Part shown: positions 23,729-29,046 of the stretch, piece by piece
Position numbering within the stretch: the first letter of the stretch is position 1
Layout of the letters: every line of letters begins with the position of its first letter
Assembly (NCBI GenBank): GCA_024638905.1
Contig: JAHEJH010000011.1
Span: forward strand, 1 to 29,046
From: Luminiphilus sp.
GTDB lineage: Bacteria > Pseudomonadota > Gammaproteobacteria > Pseudomonadales > Halieaceae
Direction of reading: 5' to 3'
DNA: 29,046 nucleotides
Notes under the pieces: model-generated
What the model saw: the letters and a program-made list of their open reading frames with translations, nothing else
What the model was told of the DNA's origin: nothing
Database searches by the model: none
Position numbers and translations under genes: made by a program

Positions 23729-24063
23729 GGCCTGTCAGCGCTGAAAGAGACGACTGTGTCGATGCCATTTTCGAGGGCTCACTAGCCCTCGAATTTCTTT
23801 TCAAAGGTAGCATAACCACTGGCTGACTCCAGAATAGAATGGCAGTCATAGCGGGGAATTCTGTTCCTGCCTAAAAGGCTATTGGCAGCGCCAAGAGCCA
23901 TATTTTAAAAAGCGGTCGGCGCGACGTAGAACAATCCCTCATTGGTGACAAGGATCTTGGAAACGCCTGTAAGCCTCAGTTACCACGTTACAAATTCACC
24001 CGCTTCCCATAAACTCAAACGCCGCTGGATTATGCTGAAGCAAACCACCTCGGAGGCGCATCA
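23729..24063. other. 335-bp intergenic region before the nitrilase-like gene
   Basis: It begins with the strong trpB2 terminator (23770-23802). The rest, 23803-24050, holds no convincing gene. A TATGCT at 24031-24036 may be a -10 element, without a good -35. CGGAGG at 24051-24056 is the ribosome site of the next gene. Base composition becomes more AT-rich here, at the border of the region with different codon use. Confidence 0.5.
23770..23802 (+). terminator. intrinsic terminator after trpB2
   Basis: TTCGAGGGCT-CACT-AGCCCTCGAA is a perfect ten-pair stem with a four-base loop, followed directly by TTTCTTTTC. It lies 42 bases after the trpB2 stop and is the clearest rho-independent terminator in the window. 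Confidence 0.9.
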
Positions 24064-25176
24064 ATGATTGAACCGTACAATGCCGTCGGACTTATCCCCA
24101 CCGTGTGGGGCATACGGAATCGAGAAGAGATCAAAAAAAACATTGAGCACCTAGCGTCGATGGCAAATGCGGCTCTTTGGCTATCCTCTCTTGATCTACC
24201 AGTGAAGTTAATTGCTTTGCCCGAGGGTGCTCTGCAAGGGTTCAATGACGAGGTCATGGACACCGAACACACCTTATTCGCAAGAGAATGTGCCATTGAC
24301 ATACCGGGGCCCGAGGTTGAGTTGATCGCGGAGAAAATTGCTAGGCCCCACGGGGTTTACGTAATGGCTCAAGCAAAAGCTCGTCATGAAGAAATTCCAG
24401 ACAGGTTTTTCAATGTGGGCTTCATTCTGGATCCGCAGGGCAACGTGATCCTAAAACACTACAAAGTGGCTCCGTTGTATCCGGTGGAGCATTCGGTTTG
24501 CCCACATGATATCTATGATTGGTGGATCGACAGATACGGAGATAACCTCGATGCCTTCTGGCCGGTCGCTCACACAGAGATCGGCAGCATGGGTATTATG
24601 ATGGCCAACGAGGGCTCCTATCCAGAAAACGCAAGGGCGCTAGCGTTGAATGGCGCAGAAATTGTTTATAGGGCCTCGCTCCCGCATCCAGCCGCATCAA
24701 ACGAATATTTCGAGATATCGACAAGAGCCAGAGCTCTGGACAATAACTTCTATGTTGTCGCACCCAATATGGGCACCTATTTCCTTACGCAGGACGACGA
24801 AACTCCAGTAGACACCTTCGGTGGTCAATCGATGATCGTAGATTACCGAGGACAGAAAGTAGGAAGACAAGAATACGGTGGAGTTTCTACCAGTGTTTGT
24901 GGTCCGATAAACATAGAAGCCATGAGGCATCACAGGGAGTCATCTCTATGGACAAATTGGATGAAAGACCTAAGAACGGAGCTGTATCAAACAGTTTATA
25001 GGGAACCGATTTATCCGAAGAACCTGTATTTGAACAGGGAGCCAATGCAGCACCAAGAGTACGAGGAAAGCGTCATCAAAAAGCAGGTTAAACTGATGCA
25101 CGATCGAGGCATATGGAAGCCGTCGGCGTTTGCGGCCGCAAAAGCTTCAACCAAAGAACCTGAAGATAAAAACTGA
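24064..25176 (+). CDS. nitrilase-superfamily protein lacking the catalytic cysteine
   Basis: This 370-residue protein has the fold and motifs of carbon-nitrogen hydrolases, which use a Glu-Lys-Cys triad to cut amides or nitriles. Glu54 is in ALPEGALQGF, Lys134 in KHYKVAPLYP, and the extra Glu143 follows. The cysteine motif, normally like GVMICYDGxFPE, reads MGIMMANEGSYPE, so Ala181 (codon GCC at 24604-24606) replaces the nucleophile; PE at 186-187 and the following ARALALNGAEIVYR align normally. The C-terminal 70 residues are an extension with many charged residues. CGGAGG lies seven bases before the ATG. About 14 of 19 arginine codons are AGA or AGG, unlike the neighbours. It may be a binding or regulatory pseudoenzyme, or use different chemistry. 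It faces the TonB receptor gene convergently. Confidence 0.88.
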   Translation: MIEPYNAVGLIPTVWGIRNREEIKKNIEHLASMANAALWLSSLDLPVKLIALPEGALQGFNDEVMDTEHTLFARECAIDIPGPEVELIAEKIARPHGVYVMAQAKARHEEIPDRFFNVGFILDPQGNVILKHYKVAPLYPVEHSVCPHDIYDWWIDRYGDNLDAFWPVAHTEIGSMGIMMANEGSYPENARALALNGAEIVYRASLPHPAASNEYFEISTRARALDNNFYVVAPNMGTYFLTQDDETPVDTFGGQSMIVDYRGQKVGRQEYGGVSTSVCGPINIEAMRHHRESSLWTNWMKDLRTELYQTVYREPIYPKNLYLNREPMQHQEYEESVIKKQVKLMHDRGIWKPSAFAAAKASTKEPEDKN

Positions 25177-25464
25177 TCAGAGCCTGATTCCGCGACTCAT
25201 AGCGAATCCGCCCCGCTTAACATAACCTAGACGGGAAAGTTAGGCGCACTCCATCGGAAAAACCACGTAACGACTGCTCGCACGTAGCGCAGGCATACAG
25301 CACCTGCACTTGTTTTGTGAGGTGAAGTCTCTACACCAAGGGTGCGCCACTTTCGCCCACGCGCTCGACACCCATCACTATCTTTGCATAACTCAGTGTC
25401 TATCGAATCTGATAGGTCCTCGGCTGCGCAAGTGCCTGCCCAGGTTCGATATTGCCGCGCCTAC
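25177..25464. other. 288-bp convergent intergenic region
   Basis: This lies between the stops of the nitrilase-like gene and the TonB receptor gene. Only short imperfect inverted repeats were found, such as CTATC-N6-GATAG at 25400-25415 with no adjoining T run. No gene, strong terminator or RNA is seen. Confidence 0.4.
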
Positions 25465-27909
25465 TCAAAAGGTGTAGCCCAGCATCAGGTAGTACTGCCT
25501 TCCGCGATCAAATGCCTGAGCCGTGCTACCGAAACTTGATTGGTAGTCTCCAAATATACTGAATTCTTCATCGCCAACGTTGTCGACACCAGCCGTAATG
25601 CTCAGTCCGGATGACCCGGACTGCCATCTGGCACTCATGTTCACCACGGAATAATCAGGCTGAACTAAAGGGTCAGCCCAGGCAGGTGCGAACGGAAGAC
25701 CGCCCGCATTGTTGTAGAACTTGCTCCGCCATGACCAATCCAGTCTTGGTGTTATCTCACCGAACTGGGTATCGAAAGTTTTAGTGACCGACAGATTAGT
25801 GTTCCACTCTGATACAAACACCAAGGGGTCAGACACGCTCAGTCCAGAGAAAAGATCAGGGTTCAGAGAATCATAGCCAGCATCGGTGTAGCCAACCGCA
25901 AGATCAATCAACACCCCATTTTGAGCCATATAGTTAATCTCGAGCTCGAAGCCCTCAATTGTCGCATCGCCCGCATTGGTGGTGTACGGCCCCACTCTGC
26001 TGGGCTCGTTTATAAGAATCTGCAAGTCAGTGTAATCCGCAGAGAAGATCGCAAAATTCGCTCGCAATGAATTATCAAAGAATTCCGCTTTAATTCCAGC
26101 CTCTAACGAATCCACGTATTCAGGACCAAACGCAGGCAGGCTCGGCTCAGGAGGGAAAATGCGTTGCGTGAAACCACCAACTTTGAAGCCCTCGCTGTAG
26201 GTACCGTAGAGCATTATGTCGCCCGTAAGCGAGTAGCTGATACTCACCATCGGTGTGCTTTCAGAGATCGAGTTGTTCACAGTCTCGAATGGAACTACGC
26301 GGTCCCCAAGGGCACACGCTTTTTCCGAGCCGTCTGAGTTGAAGCAAGGAAATGGCAACCCTCCGAGCGGCATTTCCTCAATGTATTGATCAGGCAAATA
26401 GTCTCGATCCTCCTTCGTATAGCGTATGCCCGCTGTCGCAGAGAGTTTCTCGGTAAAATCGAAAGTTGCCTGAGCAAAAACCGCCTCACTCGAATAATCA
26501 AAGTAGCCGCCACTTTGTATCGACACAGTGGTGAAATCTACCGGATTAATGTTTTCTCCATCTTCCTCAAAGGCGTATAAACCTACCACCCAACTCAACC
26601 TGTCCTGTACCGAGCTCCCAGACAGTTGCAGTTCAACGGAAAATTGATCCTGCTGGAAGGTATCGAAGTAGTGAGTTACCGGATTGACCATGATCGGCAG
26701 TCCCGGCACAGCAGGCTCGCCGTCATTCTGAACGTAACCGTCCCGATCGCTCGCAAACTGCCCATCGAGGCTTCTATGGCTGGCAATCAATTTTGCGGTG
26801 AAGGCATCGAGATCCCAGGTCAGGGTCAGCGAAACCGCTTCGTTTTCCATCTCTGAGAAGTTAGGGCCAGTGCCCAAATTAGTGTTGTCGCCCGTGACCG
26901 CATTGGCATTAGTAAAACAGGCGACCGGCGCGTCCGGCAGTGTGCAGACCACTGGATTCGGGCCACCAAAATCCGGGTTGAATCCTGCAAACAAGTTATG
27001 AATAAAAGGAAAGTTACCCCCGGGGATTGCCGTTGCACTCTCCGGGAACTCGTCGACCCTCGTCGTAAGTAGTGGCGGGCCATTTGTCTCATCGTCGTAG
27101 TAGTCGAACGACAAGTCCGCTGTAAAGGTGTCAGACGGGGCCCACCTTAAAGCCAATCTGCCCATGACGGTATCCTGATTGCCAAGATCTTTTCCATCAA
27201 AGGGTCTGAAAACATAACCATCCTGCTGCAGACTTCCAAAACTGCCCCTAGCATATAAGGTGTCTGACAAGGGTACGTTGAGTACACCCCTTATATTTCG
27301 TCGCTCGTCTGTTCCTACCTTGATGTCAACTTTCCCGCCAAACTCATCATTTGGCTTGGTGGTAGTGATGCTAATTGCGCCACCAACAGTATTCTTGCCG
27401 AATAGGGTCCCCTGTGGCCCGCGCAGTATTTCCACCTGCTGAATATCTATCATGTCCAATACGGCACCCGCCGATCGACCCAGATAAACCTCATCGACAT
27501 AAATGCCGACACCAGGATCTATAGTTGGAACGAAGTCCTTCTGCCCTACGCCCCGAATATAGACCGCGGCGTTGTTACCGGCGCCACTATATGCCGGCGT
27601 ATTTTGAAACACGAGATTAGGCGTAACGTTCTGGAGCTTCGTAATGCGTGATAAGCCCATGTCTTCCAGGCGATCTCCCGAGAGGGCCGTTACCGAGATA
27701 GGCGTGTCTTGCAATGACTCCACTTTTTTCCGCGCTGTCACCACCACCTCTTCTAGGTTGGCGCTGACGTCTGTGGGCAAAGTCGCGATCGCTATAAGAC
27801 ACATCGTGCCCGCTAGCCACCGCTTGGAAGCTAATGCTGGCGATAATCGAAGTGGCCTGCGCTCGTGTGACAGTGACAAGTGGGAAAACCTTTGCTCAAA
27901 CTTTGTCAT
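25465..27909 (-). CDS. TonB-dependent outer membrane receptor
   Basis: This 814-residue outer-membrane beta-barrel imports a substrate using TonB energy. A long basic N-terminus precedes a hydrophobic signal segment (about residues 30-50, LAGTMCLIAIATLP) and the TonB box EEVVVTARK. The plug domain (about 60-175) contains DTPISVTALSG, VYIRGVGQKDF, GVGIYVDEVYLGR and VEILRGPQGTLFGKNTVGGAISI. The 22-strand barrel ends in YYLMLGYTF with terminal Phe, as required for outer-membrane insertion. The pattern is that of the marine and sphingomonad receptor group that takes up organic compounds rather than siderophores, but the ligand cannot be read. ATG 27909 has GGAG eight bases upstream. The MFS gene lies 138 bp upstream on the same strand. 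Confidence 0.96.
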   Translation of the reverse strand: MTKFEQRFSHLSLSHERRPLRLSPALASKRWLAGTMCLIAIATLPTDVSANLEEVVVTARKKVESLQDTPISVTALSGDRLEDMGLSRITKLQNVTPNLVFQNTPAYSGAGNNAAVYIRGVGQKDFVPTIDPGVGIYVDEVYLGRSAGAVLDMIDIQQVEILRGPQGTLFGKNTVGGAISITTTKPNDEFGGKVDIKVGTDERRNIRGVLNVPLSDTLYARGSFGSLQQDGYVFRPFDGKDLGNQDTVMGRLALRWAPSDTFTADLSFDYYDDETNGPPLLTTRVDEFPESATAIPGGNFPFIHNLFAGFNPDFGGPNPVVCTLPDAPVACFTNANAVTGDNTNLGTGPNFSEMENEAVSLTLTWDLDAFTAKLIASHRSLDGQFASDRDGYVQNDGEPAVPGLPIMVNPVTHYFDTFQQDQFSVELQLSGSSVQDRLSWVVGLYAFEEDGENINPVDFTTVSIQSGGYFDYSSEAVFAQATFDFTEKLSATAGIRYTKEDRDYLPDQYIEEMPLGGLPFPCFNSDGSEKACALGDRVVPFETVNNSISESTPMVSISYSLTGDIMLYGTYSEGFKVGGFTQRIFPPEPSLPAFGPEYVDSLEAGIKAEFFDNSLRANFAIFSADYTDLQILINEPSRVGPYTTNAGDATIEGFELEINYMAQNGVLIDLAVGYTDAGYDSLNPDLFSGLSVSDPLVFVSEWNTNLSVTKTFDTQFGEITPRLDWSWRSKFYNNAGGLPFAPAWADPLVQPDYSVVNMSARWQSGSSGLSITAGVDNVGDEEFSIFGDYQSSFGSTAQAFDRGRQYYLMLGYTF

Positions 27910-28047
27910 TATGTGACTCCGTTCCTAATAAAATTCTTCTTTTTTTTACAAACTGCTTGTTAATGAGATGCGCGGCGGAGTGTAGTGCATCGCTTTGCCC
28001 GATGATATCTCCCCCTAGACAGCGAATTTTCAGCCACGCTAGCCGGA

Positions 28048-29046
28048 TCATCTAAAAGACATCGGCAGAGATATTGAGCGCACCGCAAATGCTGCCAAAA
28101 TGAGTGGCGCGGTAAACACAGCGTATATGAGGCTTACTTCGACGCCCGCCTCCAACATGAGGCCGCCCGCAAAAGGCGCTGCTATCGCCCCCAATCTGCC
28201 CACGCCAATCGCCAATCCAACGCCCGTCACTCTTGACTTCGAATCGTACAACGCTGGTCCAATAGTGTAGAGACCAATCATGGCACCGATAAGGAAAAAG
28301 CCCATCATGGCAGACAGTATCATCAACGTTGTCAATTCAGCGTCAGCCCAACCGTACGTCAAAATCATGATTACACTCGCCATAAAGAACAAAGACGCCA
28401 ACTTGTTCACCTCGTATCGGCTGCCCAAAAGACCGATAACCAGAGCGCCTATCAGCCCGCCAGCCTGCAGAATTGCCCCCGCTGATATCCCTTGGGAGGT
28501 CGAAAGCCCAGCATCTACCAATAATTTAGGCGTCCAACTTACGACGAAATAAAACGAAAACATGAGCGCTAGATAACAAGACCAAAGCAATAGGGTGTTT
28601 ATCCTAACTTGGGACGGTGCGAAGCAGCTTCTCCAGCTGCCAGCGCCTTGGTCCAAGTCCTCGACCATGCTGGCTGGAGGCTCAGACAAATCAAACCTTT
28701 CAAGAAGCCGCCCTTTCATCTCATAAGTCCCAGAATTTCTAGATCTCGATACGAAATCAAGCGACTCCGGTAGGCGAATAACGATCAAAGGCAGCAGTAA
28801 TGCTGAGAGCGCCCCCCCAAACAGAAATAGAGACCGCCAATCTGCGAACTGAATTATTTGCGCGGCAATTATTCCCCCAAGAAGAGCGCCCAGAGGATAG
28901 CCTGACTGCAACAACCCCATACAGATCCCGCGCCGCTTGTCATTTGAGTATTCCGATACGAGAGCAGTTAGGGTTGCGAGCATGCCTCCGATACCAATCC
29001 CGGTGACAAAACGCAGTGCGAGCAGTTGAAGCTGAGACTGCACGAA
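28048..29046 (-). CDS. AAHS-type MFS transporter, 5' end cut by window edge
   Basis: This is the C-terminal 332 residues of a major facilitator transporter of the aromatic acid:H+ symporter (AAHS) type. The frame is open to the right edge, and the GTG at 29043 is an internal valine rather than a start. Visible features are RFVTGIGIGGMLATLTALVS with EYSNDKRRG (helix 4 and the following loop), MGLLQSGYPLGALLGGIIAA (helix 5), a cytoplasmic middle loop with PESLDFVSRSRNSG, and seven further helices including YFVVSWTPKLLVDAGLS. About three N-terminal helices are missing. It is on the same strand as and 138 bp upstream of the TonB receptor gene, so the two could give outer- and inner-membrane passage for one aromatic or organic acid. 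Confidence 0.92.
   Translation of the reverse strand, partial: FVQSQLQLLALRFVTGIGIGGMLATLTALVSEYSNDKRRGICMGLLQSGYPLGALLGGIIAAQIIQFADWRSLFLFGGALSALLLPLIVIRLPESLDFVSRSRNSGTYEMKGRLLERFDLSEPPASMVEDLDQGAGSWRSCFAPSQVRINTLLLWSCYLALMFSFYFVVSWTPKLLVDAGLSTSQGISAGAILQAGGLIGALVIGLLGSRYEVNKLASLFFMASVIMILTYGWADAELTTLMILSAMMGFFLIGAMIGLYTIGPALYDSKSRVTGVGLAIGVGRLGAIAAPFAGGLMLEAGVEVSLIYAVFTAPLILAAFAVRSISLPMSFR

Noticed and set aside
1..29046. Search for tRNA, rRNA, CRISPR arrays, insertion sequences, integrases or toxin-antitoxin pairs
   Set aside because: No repeat arrays, transposase motifs, cloverleaf-like sequences or small toxin genes were recognised by reading.

Overview
The window reads as chromosomal DNA of an aerobic, GC-rich marine-type gammaproteobacterium. 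The respiratory genes, the many TonB/MFS/lipoprotein functions and the overall protein style resemble the Halieaceae (OM60/NOR5) group, but that placement is inferred from protein style and no marker gene is present. No rRNA, tRNA, CRISPR array, insertion sequence or phage gene was seen. Genes are densely packed and both window edges cut a gene.

Layout. (1) Positions 1-1763 (minus) hold a gamma-glutamyltransferase lipoprotein cut by the left edge. (2) Positions 1874-6459 (minus) form a tight three-gene unit read in the order glycerol-3-phosphate dehydrogenase, alkyl-DHAP-synthase-like flavoenzyme, FGGY sugar/polyol kinase. It is transcribed away from a Crp/Fnr-type regulator at 6550-7254 (plus), and the 90-bp gap between them carries two inverted repeats. 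(3) Positions 7260-8783 (minus) encode an N-acyl-D-amino-acid deacylase-like lipoprotein. (4) Positions 8818-15789 form a complete A-type cytochrome c oxidase locus: heme O synthase, an SCO copper chaperone on the opposite strand, and the operon subunit II (CuA plus two cytochrome c domains) - I - III-like - III - IV - 52-residue membrane protein. (5) Positions 15932-17413 (minus) hold a two-helix membrane protein of unknown function and a GNAT acetyltransferase. (6) Positions 17475-20451 (plus) hold a luciferase-like oxidoreductase, an MFS transporter and DsbB. (7) Positions 20581-23728 hold an iron-sulfur L-serine dehydratase (minus) divergent from a TrpB2-type tryptophan synthase beta chain (plus), which is followed by a strong terminator. 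(8) Positions 24064-29046 differ in codon use and hold a nitrilase-superfamily protein lacking its catalytic cysteine, a TonB-dependent receptor and an AAHS-type MFS transporter cut by the right edge. They look like an acquired uptake module.

How the parts fit. The glycerol unit should convert a polyol to its phosphate and then to DHAP. The middle gene belongs to the family that exchanges the acyl group of acyl-DHAP for an alkyl ether, so the operon may tie glycerol use to an ether-lipid-like product or to alkylglycerol breakdown. The oxidase locus supplies terminal respiration with a self-contained diheme electron inlet. The two lipoprotein hydrolases suggest scavenging of gamma-glutamyl and D-amino-acid compounds at the cell envelope. 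The most unusual points are the AGPS-like operon, the Cys-to-Ala nitrilase homologue in the atypical-codon island, and the oxidase with two subunit III genes and no Cox11 gene beside it.
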